Position numbers and translations under genes: made by a program
The notes under the pieces: generated by a model
What the model saw: the letters and a program-made list of their open reading frames with translations, nothing else
The model's database searches: none
Told to the model about the DNA's origin: nothing
Part shown: positions 20,501 through 27,693 of the stretch, piece by piece
Layout of the letters: every line of letters begins with the position of its first letter
Position numbering within the stretch: position 1 is the stretch's first letter
Source of the DNA: Nitratireductor aquimarinus
GTDB lineage: Bacteria; Pseudomonadota; Alphaproteobacteria; Rhizobiales; Rhizobiaceae
DNA: 64,000 bases
Reading direction: 5' to 3'
NCBI RefSeq assembly: GCF_017255295.1
Contig: NZ_JAFKDE010000004.1
Location: forward strand, 1-64,000

Positions 20501-23500
20501 TCGCCATCATCCGCGGTACCGCGGATTCCATCGGCACCGGGATCGATCATGTCACTGTTGGCGGCGATCATTTTTGAGAACGCGTTGTTCTCAAGCTCAT
20601 TCAGGAGGTTAAGGCCCTGTGTGCGGGTCAGATAGTAAAACCGGTCGAGATCCTGCAGCATCTCCAATTGGGCCTCAAACACCGCGTTAAAGGTTGAGCC
20701 CAGCATACCACCGAAAGGCATCTTCTTTTCAGCCAGCCCACCGATCCACATGTCGATCTCGTTGAGACCACTGTTTTCCGGGTTCCATGCACCGGTACTG
20801 TTTAGAAAGGCGAGCCGGTCCGTCGGTGCACCGCTGCCTCCCATCACGAGCAGCGTCGCCGCCTCGCGCAGTTCCTGCATGGTCTTGTCACGGAATTGAC
20901 CGCTGTCCGGCGACGTTTCCACCTGACTGGTCAGCGTCGGGTGCTTGCCATAAGCTGCAATAAAATTGATTACTGAGGCTGGCGTCTTCAGATTGCCGGC
21001 AAAATCCGCCCAGCTCGCATAGGGTTTCACGAAGGTCGAGTTACTTGCCTCGTAAAGCTGCTCGCGCGCCTGGTTTAGGCTGGGCATACCCGCATCGCGG
21101 CCACGCGCAATGTTAATCGCGGCGAGGTCGAGCGGTAGACCGAGCAGGTTGGTGCGCAGTGCATCGACGATAAACTCGTCGATCTCGTTGCCATGAACCA
21201 GGCTCATGCCACGGAAAATCGCTCCTGCAGCCTGGTCGTGAGTGATCACACCGTCCATGTCGAAAGCGACCGGGTTCAGGAAGGCCTCGATCAACCCGGT
21301 GTCCTGTCCCCATCCGCCCAGTTCGGCGGGTTCGACCGCAACCGCTGTTCCGTTCTCGTAGCGGATGGGCTCACCCTCCGTGTTCAGGAACAGACGCGTG
21401 ATCTCTTCGGTCAGCATCGAGTGGCCGAAGCGGTACACCACGTGGGCGAACTCGGCGAAGATCGCCGGGTCTATGTCCGTGATCGTATTGAACACGAACA
21501 CGTCGATCATCGGCTGCACCTTGCGGCCGAACTCCTCGAAGACGAGATGCTGATACTGCATCTCCGTCGCGAAACGAGCAGTCTGGAACAGACGTTCGCC
21601 ATCCCAGGAAAGCGCCACCCCATTGAGGTCCGCACCGCTCAGATAGTGCTCCAGATTGCCGGTCATTCCGGCAAGCACAGCATCAAGTTCATCCTGCGTG
21701 ATATCGTTCAGAAGCCACTCATTGATGAACTCCAGATCACCGGTCTTCAGGATCTCCAGTTTGTTCGTGACAACCTGGCGATTGTGTTCCGAATGGAACA
21801 CATGATGGACGGCTGTCAGACCGAAATTCTCATTGCCGCGCCCGTCGCCGGTAATGAAGTGCCTGTCGAGCAACTCATTGTCATATTCGGTGTTGCGCCC
21901 CGTCAACGGATCGAACTGAACCGCGTTGCCTGCCGGATCGACGCCGGGAACGTCGTCGCCATCGGTGATCAACAAACCTTCCGTGTCGAGCACTGGCACA
22001 GCGTTGTGGGCAATATCATCAAGGAATGAATGCGATGTGCGGATAGGCTCCGTACCACCAACCGATGGATGAGGGTTGAGCTTGACCGGATCACCCGGCG
22101 TACCACTCATCGTGATGTCGTCGTCAGTGTTGGGAATTCCGTCCGGTCCAAGACCGATGATCACTTGCGCGAAACCGGTATCCGGGTCGCGAATGAACTC
22201 GCCATAGAGGTCGGTTCGGACCATCGGGATGTTGAAGACATCGCGATCGGTGAGTTCAATTCCGAGCAGGTTCTTGGCCTGCGACTTGATATCGGCCCAT
22301 GTCGGCAGGCCGCCATCGGCGCCGTCAAGCAGGCGACCCGTCGCCAGTGGCTTGCCGTCAACGAGCGTGTATTCACGTAGGAACACCTGATGCGATGGGT
22401 GCGATGTATAGGTCTGGTTCTGGTCGACGAATGGCGTGGTGACGTTTATCGCCTCGCGCTGGGTGTCATCCGCCGTGCCGAGCACACCGTCGGCACCGGG
22501 GCCTGCAACCTGCGTCGCGCGCGTCAGCACCATGAAATTGGTAAAGCCACCCGGCACATAGAGCGGATCGTCCGGCTCCAGCGGCACATAGATAGTGCCG
22601 TCTCCACCCTTGGAGATCAGGTCAAGACCATGGTCAAAAAACTGGCCGAAGAAAGTCATCCAGCCGTTGAATGGTGCAGACAGACCTTCATCCGGCGCGA
22701 CATTCGGAAGCTTTAGGGAGGTGCCGTCGATTTCGAACTCGATGCCAAGTTGGGAGGCAACGTGATCCAGGACATTCTGCGCCCCGGTGATCGTGACGGG
22801 CGCGGTGCCGGGGTCTCCATCATCATCTACATTGGGTAGTGAATGAGCCTCAGCGTCCTGAAGCGCGGCCGCCGCAGCCGTCTGGGCTGCCGCAAGGTTG
22901 CCCTCCAGAGCTGGCTTTAGGATGATAAGGTCGGGGCTCGGAGACTGCCCGGCGTCTGTGGCAGCCTGTATGGCCGCTTCGACATCATCGAGCGTCTTCT
23001 GCCAGCTGTCGACGCGCGCATTCGCCACCTTAAGGGCATGTATCAATGCGAATGGCTCGGTTATGGACGCCATTTTCGCCGTCAGGTCACCTTCATGACC
23101 AGCGTGACGCAGCGCTGCGATCAGAGCTGCAGGATTGTTAGGCGTCTGGTCGGCAATCAAATTGGAGATGATGCGGGGATCGGCATCGGCGATGCTGCCA
23201 CCAGTACTTGGCGTTTCGCCGCCACTATCATAATTGCCATCGACAATTGGGGGAGCGGGTTGTGTCGGGCCGTCCGGATCGAAACTGTCGCCATCGGCCT
23301 CGTCGCGCCAGTATGGGTCAAACATACGCGGCATAGTTTGATCCGCCGCACCCCACAACTCGCGACCAGGCAGAATGTTGTTGTAGGTGCCATCAACTGT
23401 GCGCAGCCCGTATGGCAGATGCGGCTGAACGATCATGTCGGTCAGCGGCGTGCCCGCGCTATGCGCCTCGGCGATCTTGATCTGCTTTAGAATGAATTCC

Positions 23501-23529
23501 AGGTCGTGCTTATTGAGTTTGACAGCCAT
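14581..23529 (-). CDS. Giant secreted haem peroxidase (animal/An_peroxidase type) with RTX and Ig-like repeats (2982 aa), MopA-like
   Basis: It is likely an extracellular haem peroxidase exported by the adjacent type I system. The peroxidase domain spans about residues 280-985. The distal histidine is H300 in FFGQFFDHGLD, the catalytic arginine R564 and haem-linking glutamate E567 are in GDGRGNEN, EHNRQ follows, and the proximal histidine is H703 in RFGHSML. Asn806 lies in NIARGRD. RTX nonapeptides begin near 1080 (GSANDDTI...GGAGNDRIEGG). Ig-like bacterial domains lie at about 1540-1790, followed by more RTX blocks and an acidic C-terminal secretion region. No N-terminal signal peptide is seen, consistent with type I export. 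The start at 23529 has a GGAGGG ribosome site; the reading extends 30 codons upstream without support. The domain order resembles Mn(II)-oxidising MopA of Aurantimonas and Roseobacter relatives; that substrate is inference. Confidence 0.9.
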   Translation of the reverse strand: MAVKLNKHDLEFILKQIKIAEAHSAGTPLTDMIVQPHLPYGLRTVDGTYNNILPGRELWGAADQTMPRMFDPYWRDEADGDSFDPDGPTQPAPPIVDGNYDSGGETPSTGGSIADADPRIISNLIADQTPNNPAALIAALRHAGHEGDLTAKMASITEPFALIHALKVANARVDSWQKTLDDVEAAIQAATDAGQSPSPDLIILKPALEGNLAAAQTAAAAALQDAEAHSLPNVDDDGDPGTAPVTITGAQNVLDHVASQLGIEFEIDGTSLKLPNVAPDEGLSAPFNGWMTFFGQFFDHGLDLISKGGDGTIYVPLEPDDPLYVPGGFTNFMVLTRATQVAGPGADGVLGTADDTQREAINVTTPFVDQNQTYTSHPSHQVFLREYTLVDGKPLATGRLLDGADGGLPTWADIKSQAKNLLGIELTDRDVFNIPMVRTDLYGEFIRDPDTGFAQVIIGLGPDGIPNTDDDITMSGTPGDPVKLNPHPSVGGTEPIRTSHSFLDDIAHNAVPVLDTEGLLITDGDDVPGVDPAGNAVQFDPLTGRNTEYDNELLDRHFITGDGRGNENFGLTAVHHVFHSEHNRQVVTNKLEILKTGDLEFINEWLLNDITQDELDAVLAGMTGNLEHYLSGADLNGVALSWDGERLFQTARFATEMQYQHLVFEEFGRKVQPMIDVFVFNTITDIDPAIFAEFAHVVYRFGHSMLTEEITRLFLNTEGEPIRYENGTAVAVEPAELGGWGQDTGLIEAFLNPVAFDMDGVITHDQAAGAIFRGMSLVHGNEIDEFIVDALRTNLLGLPLDLAAINIARGRDAGMPSLNQAREQLYEASNSTFVKPYASWADFAGNLKTPASVINFIAAYGKHPTLTSQVETSPDSGQFRDKTMQELREAATLLVMGGSGAPTDRLAFLNSTGAWNPENSGLNEIDMWIGGLAEKKMPFGGMLGSTFNAVFEAQLEMLQDLDRFYYLTRTQGLNLLNELENNAFSKMIAANSDMIDPGADGIRGTADDGEINFPTGIDPFAKHDYVLNIDPDKQIEADPEHDDAALNAMGMTKVQRDDFLTDADEAATKNYIRFIGGEHTVIAGSANDDTIIADYGDDAIWGGAGNDRIEGGAGVDFILGGAGDDIITDSGDSGDFIKGEDGDDVIANSNGLDVLMGGDGKDVFLVGVDGTEVFGGEGDDFILGGADIDFLMGNEGDDWIEGGDGFDTLAGDNSELFFNSTIKGHDVLFAGENENDFDAESGDDIMVQGESVMRNEGMFGFDWAIHKGSRVAADSDMRIPIFTNVADDILRDRFDQTEGLSGWIYNDTLRGDDRGDGQEIEAEFDMTNHELTQAGVNRIAGLAELLGDLVAAVPEDYAGDFEDLIAFKAGNILIGGDGSDVIEGRGGDDFIHGDAWLNVRIRLVDVGAENTQENEIATVDTLTHVFTEQDAGDPSWEGKALSELLLSGTIKPSQMHIVREIKYDEDPTGDVDTAVFAGNRDWYEITQLDGGIIKVARREMEEIDPQISEGTDTLVGIERIQFADQIVTIRQTGNVDPTGRLIISGMPATEGNPLTVSAAQIYDLNNPDGVVTNISYRWQVERNDGTGDYVNIANVSGDSFTPDDAHVGLRIRVIGTYIDGGGVIETVTSAPTDVVIGLNDTPVGPLLISDMTPTEGQELTATVAFIDPDGTSDAFEESLLTYQWQYSVTGSGPWIDVPADQGGNSRSFTPAGEQVGHYIQVVVDYTDDLGFTHQVKSAVTATVGNFILSDAIEIDGASGDAEGGTTVGDDEVFGGDSANSIQGLAGADIIHGGDGDDTIDGGEGADTLDGGAGNDTIHGGAGDDIIVHAIGEGGATIDGGAGQDTLSIIDKSAGDANAEVTVSGGVINNAAGASINSVESAQLDLGSGNDTLTYGAATDSGVSVNLLAGLATGFSFIRGVENVNGSAHADLLLGNGLDNVMTGQGGDDTVRGGFGNDLLEGNGGNDRLFGEEGDDLLNGGAGDDHIDGGAGIDTASYSDAAAGVTVTLASNEQQNTSGSGNDTLIGIENLVGSGFADTLSGNGENNLIDGGAGEDNMAGGVGDDTYLVDVLGDVVMENASEGNDTVRTALSGYILTANVENLVLLDGATGGVGNASENEFTGNAADNTFDGGGGIDTVVLNGDITDYQFAFIGGGNITVTSAAGGTDTLTSIEQIKVGGITYAIASGNNASNVGAGAVSGGSGSDVLLGFNGIDELLGGAGDDILIGGAGADTMVGDVGNDTYVVNNGGDFVNETGGSGLDTIYSSVSRNLSNNQHVTGIVENLTLIGTANINGVGNGEDNVIIGNSGNNTLNGRGGNDTLVGNAGNDILNGGAGNDRLAGGAGNDTLNGRGGTDVAVFTGSAADYAFNITGTGLTSMTDLSGFGGTDTLTNIEGLAFADGASMAIVADAPGANGTLQATEASIILGGDGNDEIRGSAANDVIVGGLGDDNLFGSDLAEGDNATSGATDDDTFIWNAGDGTDTIHGGFEGPNGDTLVITGNSESETYRIYTLEEAVARIGFSEEDAGGDFEPEIVVTRQTAGEAETVISVLVEIEEIVVNGANVSGNGAAGGDTFEIYGNFDTATSLRPNTITITGTSGDDSVDISSLTSAHRIVFKTKGGNDVIVGTLRPQDVVVLPDGTAIDDYEIIDNLNGTNSLHGAGHTVTFTSVGGLPQFSVGHEENAAQNDDTQPVGNNDEGDQGGEDGIDTPPSTSVGTEQADPLIGTAIDDTIMGLGDRDVVFAGAGDDDVMGGGGADMLYGDDGNDRILGENGNDFINGGAGRDAVFGGSGDDIIVAEQDDGDDTYYGDDMVGGHGNDTLDMSAITAAITADLGTGFLGRGSVESIQTGSDTVWGIENIIAGSGNDRITASGAVNVIDGGGGEDVFRFLSAAHADGDTIIGFEPGDKIDFSAMDANGCASGNQSFTLVSDAFSGRGQLMIKQEIRDGEDYTVVEGNTTGGPDADFKLSIKGSHELNASDFNL

Positions 23530-23749
23530 GACACCCTCCGTCCGATGGCACCTATGCTTCCAGCGCTGCTGGAGCGGTCGGCACTGATCCCTTGTTGGGA
23601 TCGCGCCCTCCCTAACCATTCGGTTTTCCTGCTATGGCCTGCCCATCAGGCAGTGAATGAAACGATAAAAACCGAATGAGCCTGATGCTGACAGAGTGAC
23701 GGGAGCAGCGAACAACCGGTAGATCGGAAGGTCCAACAACTAATGACCC

Positions 23750-23778
23750 CTTTGGTCCACCATCGGATCGGACCAAAG
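23750..23778. promoter_or_regulatory. 9-bp inverted repeat upstream of the peroxidase gene
   Basis: Perfect arms CTTTGGTCC (23750-23758) and GGACCAAAG (23770-23778) are separated by 11 bases, about 220 bases upstream of the peroxidase start. The geometry suits a dimeric DNA-binding protein, for example the LuxR-type regulator encoded at the end of the operon. A Rho-independent terminator is unlikely because neither strand has a T run next to it. Confidence 0.45.
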
Positions 23779-23866
23779 TCCCAATTAAGATCAGACTATG
23801 GTCTACACTTGGCCAATGAACTGGCCCCCTTTTCGACTGGACACTCGGGCATGACCATGGAGGCTT

Positions 23867-24199
23867 ATGGATATCCCTAAGCGCGTGCTTATGTCTGACT
23901 ATGAGATCATCACCGATGGCGGTCGCCGACGCCGCTGGGCTTCATCTGAGAAGCTACGGATCGTCGAGGGGCGCTGGAGGAGAACGCCAGCATCTCGGTC
24001 GTGGCGCGCCGCAATGGCGTGGCACCGAACCTGCTGTATCGTTGGCGGCGTCTGATGTTGGAGGGAGGGGCCGTGGCCGTGTCTGGAGACGATGACGTCA
24101 CAAGCAATCGCGCCGTCCGCCAGATGGAAGAGCGCATCCGCGAGTTGGAGCGCCAGCTCGGGCGCAAGACGCTCGAGGTCGAGATTCTGAAGGAGGCGA
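23867..24199 (+). pseudogene. IS3-family OrfA (IS2-like), frameshifted
   Basis: The first frame reads MSDYEIITDGGRRRRWASSEKLRIVEG. The family continuation VARRNGVAPNLLYRWRRLMLEGGAVAVSG...MEERIRELERQLGRKTLEVEILKEA is found in another frame from about 24000. A small deletion near 23970 therefore broke the gene. The C-terminal end is cut by the IS256 element at 24203. The element's outer end probably lies near 23820, where a terminal-looking GAACTGGCCCCC occurs. Confidence 0.7.
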
Positions 24200-24400
24200 T
24201 GGGACTATCCTGAATTTTGTGCCCTGACGTGGTAACTGCTCTGAGAGGAGACCCCACGTATGAGCATCGACAAAGACCTGCTGGACCGGCTGATGGAAGG
24301 CCGCTCGCCTGGCGATCTGAACTGATGCGGTGGATGCCCCTTCGAGCGGCGTCGTATGATGCCATCTTCGCCGCTGCGGCACATTCGAAGGAGGACACTA

Positions 24401-24475
24401 TGTCAGACGTGCATATTTTGGCGATCGACCTCGCCAAGCGAAGCTTCCAGGTCTGTGGCACCGATCGGGGTGGGG
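24401..24475 (+). pseudogene. IS110-family transposase N-terminal stub
   Basis: About 25 codons beginning MSDVHILAIDLAKRSFQVCG are the first strand of a DEDD transposase domain, after a GGAGG-type ribosome site. Family resemblance fades after residue 25. The same stub start is present in inverse orientation at bases 37-1 of the window. Bases 24476-24755 show no other gene. Confidence 0.6.
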
Positions 24476-24755
24476 CGTGTGTGGATGCCCCCTGTTTGGC
24501 AAGCAATATCTTCGGTTTGTCGGCGGGGTCTTCGATCGGACGTGTGTTAGGCCTCTGAGCGTGGCCTTCCATGACGCCACGGGCCGGTATGCTGTTCGGA
24601 AGGCTGGGTTCACATCGGTTCAGAGAGCTGCAAGCGCTCGAGCCCCGGGACTGAATCTCCCGCCTTGAACTTCGAAGTCCGTGTCGCCTACTCCTCGTCG
24701 ATCGCTCACCCCGGCCTTGCGGCCATGCCGTGTCCAGACCCTGCTCGGGCTCAGA

Positions 24756-25772
24756 TCACGCCATTCGATAATCCTCGTTCTTCGTTGTCATGGCCCAGAT
24801 CATGCGAGCCATCTTATTCGCTAACGCGACGGCCGCGACCATCCTGGGCTTGCGCGCCACCAGCGCAGCCAGCCAGCGGTTCGCACTGCCGCCCTTGCGA
24901 ACCACCCAGCGGATCACGCTCATGGCGCCGACAATCAGAAGGCGGCGGATGTCGGTCTGGCCCATTTTGCTGACCGAACCCAGCTTGGTCTTGCCACCGG
25001 TGGACCTCTGCCGGGGCACCAGGCCGAGCCACGCTGCGAAGTTTCGCCCGCTGTCGAATGTGTCGAGGTCCGGGGCGAACGCCGAGACCGCGCCAGCGGT
25101 GACCGGGCCGATCCCGGGGATGGTACACAATCTTCGCAGCTGTGCATCTGTCTTCGATGCCGCCTCGAGTTCGCCCGCCAGCTGTTCAATCACCTCGGTG
25201 AGCCGCGCGATTTGGCCAAGGTAAATCGTTCCCATTTCCCGAACCGGGTGTGGCAGGTCCGTGGCCTCGTCTTCCAGCGCGTTGTCCAGCACCTTCAGGC
25301 TCGCCGGTCCCTTCGGCGCCACAAGGCCGAACTCGGCCAGATGTCCTCGAAGCGCGTTGATGAGTTGCGTGCGTTGCCGGACCAGACATTGATGCGTCCG
25401 GAATGCGACCGCGCGCCCCTGGGTCTCGGCGCTCTTGACCGCCACGAAGCGCATGGTCGGGCGCAAGGCCGCTTCCGCGATGGCTTCCGCGTCCGCCTTG
25501 TCGTTCTTCTGACGCTTCACAAACGGCTTCACGTAGGCCGCCGGGACAAGTCGAACCTCGTGGCCGTGCCGTTGTGCCACCCGGCCCCAGTGATGCGACG
25601 TGGCGCAGGCTTCCATCGCAACGATGCACGCGGGCTGCTCGGCGAGAAGCGTCGCCAGACGCGTCCGCGACAAACTTCGGTTGTATAGAACCGTCCCCTC
25701 CGGCCCGACGGCGCAAACCTGAAAGCTACCCTTCGCAAGGTCGATCGCCAGCATGCTGATATTCGTCGTCAT
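24756..25772 (-). CDS. IS110-family (IS1111 group) transposase (338 aa)
   Basis: This is a complete DEDD transposase. The N-terminal domain shows MLAIDLAKGSFQVCAV near residue 7, VAMEACATSHHWGR near 50 and the KNDKADAEAIAEAALRP box near 90. The C-terminal transposase_20 domain shows LCTIPGIGPVTAGAVSAFAPD near 200 and NFAAWLGLVPRQRSTGGKTKLGSVSKMGQTDIRRLLIVGA. The length is normal for the group. The ATG at 25772 follows a GGAGGG ribosome site; a TTG one codon earlier is less likely. It is probably functional. Confidence 0.9.
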   Translation of the reverse strand: MTTNISMLAIDLAKGSFQVCAVGPEGTVLYNRSLSRTRLATLLAEQPACIVAMEACATSHHWGRVAQRHGHEVRLVPAAYVKPFVKRQKNDKADAEAIAEAALRPTMRFVAVKSAETQGRAVAFRTHQCLVRQRTQLINALRGHLAEFGLVAPKGPASLKVLDNALEDEATDLPHPVREMGTIYLGQIARLTEVIEQLAGELEAASKTDAQLRRLCTIPGIGPVTAGAVSAFAPDLDTFDSGRNFAAWLGLVPRQRSTGGKTKLGSVSKMGQTDIRRLLIVGAMSVIRWVVRKGGSANRWLAALVARKPRMVAAVALANKMARMIWAMTTKNEDYRMA

Positions 25773-25857
25773 CAATGTGCCCTCCGTTCGGTTCCAATGG
25801 AACCATCATGGCATATGAGATGCCGTTGGTGGGGGCATCCACCGCATCAGTTCAATC

Positions 25858-27023
25858 TGTTTGGCAAGACCGGCATACTGGCGAAACTGACCAAGGCGCT
25901 AGCGGAACGTGCGCTGAGCACTGAGATAGACGTCCATCTGGATGAAGAGCGTGCAGAGGAAGCACCTGAGGGCCAGAACCAGCCCCCCAATCGCCGCAAC
26001 GGGCGCAGCCAGAAGACGGTTACCACCGACAGCGGCAAGGTTGTCCTGGACATTCCTCGTGACCGCAATGGCACCTTCGATCCGGTGCTGATCGCCAAAT
26101 ATCAGCGGCGGTTCCCCGAGTTCGACCGCAAGATCGTCAGCATGTATGCCCGCGGAATGACCACCCGCGAGATCCAGGGTCATATCGAGGAAATCTATGG
26201 CGTCGAAGCCTCGCCCAGCCTGATTTCCGCGATCACCGATGCGGTAATGGAGGAGGTCACCGCCTGGCAGAACCGCCCTCTGGAGCCCTGCTATCCGATC
26301 GTCTTCATGGACGCGATCCGGGTCAACATCCGCAGCGATGGAGCCGTCTCGAACAAGGCGGTCTTCGTGGCCCTGGCGGTTTTGCCAGATGGAACGCGCG
26401 ACGTTCTGGGGCTGTGGTTCCAGGCCAATGAGGGCGCGAAGTTCTGGGCCAAGGTTCTCAGCGACCTGCGCAACCGAGGCGTCCAGGACATCCTCATCGC
26501 CGTCGTGGACGGGCTGAAGGGCTTCCCTCAGGCTATCGAGGCGGCCTTTCCCCAGACGCGGGTTCAGACTTGTATCGTCCACCTGTTGCGCCATTCCATG
26601 AACTTCGCCAGCTACAAGGACCGCAAGGCCGTCGCCGCCGGTCTCAAGGCGATCTACACGGCGGTGAATGCCGACGCGGCCGAACTGGCTCTGGCAGAGT
26701 TCGAGGATAGCGATCTGGCCAGGCGGTATCCGGCGATCGCGCCCAGCTGGCGACGGGCCTGGAACGAGGTCATCCCGTTCCTCGACTACCCGCCCGAGGT
26801 GCGCAGGCTGATTTACACCACGAATTCCATTGAGGCCTTGAACGCGAAAATCCGCCGCGCCGTCAGAACCAGGGGCCACTTCCCAAGCGACGACGCAGCG
26901 GCGAAATTGATCTATCTGGCACTCAATGCTACATCGACCGAGTGGAAGCGCTCGGTGCGCGAATGGCACGCCGTCAGAAGCCAGCTCGCCATCATGTTCG
27001 AAGAACGCTTCCCAATGGCGTAA
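25858..27023 (+). pseudogene. IS256-family transposase, all but the first ~20 codons
   Basis: This is the main part of a mutator-type transposase: IPRDRNGTF, YARGMTTREIQGHIEEIYG, the first catalytic Asp in PIVFMDAIRVN, the second in IAVVDGLKGFPQAIEAAFP, the conserved QTCIVHLLRHS (C-x-x-H box) and the Glu in TTNSIEALNAKIRR. It runs to the natural stop at 27023. The N-terminal codons are separated by the inserted element at 24318-25854. An accidental in-frame start at 25797 could still give a hybrid protein lacking the normal N-terminus. Confidence 0.85.
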
Positions 27024-27056
27024 AAAAACGCGTCAGGCACAAAATTCGGCACAGTC

Positions 27057-27612
27057 TCGCTCCTATGGCGGCAAGCCGTCAGTCGTGATCGACAACACCC
27101 TTGCCCGGCAGTTCGATGTCGATGCGCCGGACAGGGCGTGGGTGACTGACATCACCTATATCCGGACCCAGGAGGGCTTTGCCTATCTGGCCGTGGTGAT
27201 CGACCTGTTCTCGCGCCGCGTCATCGGCTGGTCGCTGCAGAGTCGGCAGACCACTGATGTCGTGCTGCAGGCGTTGCTCATGGCGGTGTGGCGTCGAAAG
27301 CCGTAGAGCAAGATTCTGGTCCATTCCGATCAAGGATCGCAATTCACCAGCATGGACTGGGCGGCGTTCCTGAAGCAGCACAATCTTGAGCACTCGATGA
27401 GCCGTCGCGGTAATTGCCATGACAATGCCGTGGCGGAGAGCTTCTTCAATCTCCTCAAGCGCGAGAGGATACGGCGCAAGACCTACCGAACACGCGAGGC
27501 GGCAAGGAAGGACGTGTTCGACTACATAGAGATGTTCTACAACCCCAAGCGCAAGCACGTCAGGAACGGGATGCTGTCACCCGTCGAATTCGAACGGCAG
27601 CAGGAAATGTAA
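27057..27612 (+). pseudogene. IS3-family OrfB, C-terminal two thirds with an internal TAG
   Basis: The reading YGGKPSVVIDNTLARQFDVDAPDRAWVTDITYIRT (first Asp) continues to VWRRKP, is interrupted by TAG at 27304-27306, and resumes as SKILVHSDQGSQFTSMDW (second Asp) and NCHDNAVAESFFNLLKRERI (Glu), ending at 27612. The 5' part is lost at the IS256 boundary. The catalytic residues remain, but the gene is broken by truncation and a nonsense codon. Confidence 0.85.
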
Positions 27613-27693
27613 CCCGAGGGCGTCCACGAAACTCGGGGCTATTCACTCTGCTGCAAATTCGCCCCTTTGGTATAGGGCAAGAAAAGGCCAAGA

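Larger units (their letters stand above)
24318..25854. mobile_element. IS110-type (IS1111-like) element with 23-bp terminal inverted repeats, inserted in IS256
   Basis: Both ends read TGAACTGATGCGG...GCCCC inward for 23 bases, and ATC occurs on both sides (24315-24317 and 25855-25857), consistent with a 3-base duplication. Removing the element restores the IS256 reading GDLFGKTG. It is internally hybrid: the left end carries the start of one IS110 transposase on the plus strand (MSDVHILAIDLAKRSFQVCG from 24401, soon degenerate), while the right part carries a complete, different transposase on the minus strand. Confidence 0.75.
24203..27056 (+). mobile_element. IS256-family element, full length but interrupted by an IS110-type element
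   Basis: The left end GACTATCCTGAATTTTGTGCC and the right end, read inward on the minus strand as GACTGTGCCGAATTTTGTGCC, form imperfect terminal inverted repeats. The transposase start (24260) is cut after about 19 codons at 24317 by another element and resumes at 25858. The flanks belong to two different IS3-type genes (an orfA on the left, an orfB on the right) and show no obvious direct repeat. The current position therefore probably reflects recombination rather than a simple insertion. Confidence 0.8.

Noticed and set aside
21193-22029. 278-codon plus-strand frame opposite the peroxidase domain
   Set aside because: Shadow of the catalytic domain. The minus strand carries the conserved haem-binding motifs.
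24476-24558. Recurrence of CTGTTTGGCAAG inside the inserted element as a trace of a second IS256 junction
   Set aside because: Only 12 bases match the IS256 sequence and the flanks do not extend it; chance is possible.
24401-24558. Short plus-strand CDS as a functional IS110 transposase
   Set aside because: Family similarity ends after about 25 residues and the frame closes without any catalytic domain.
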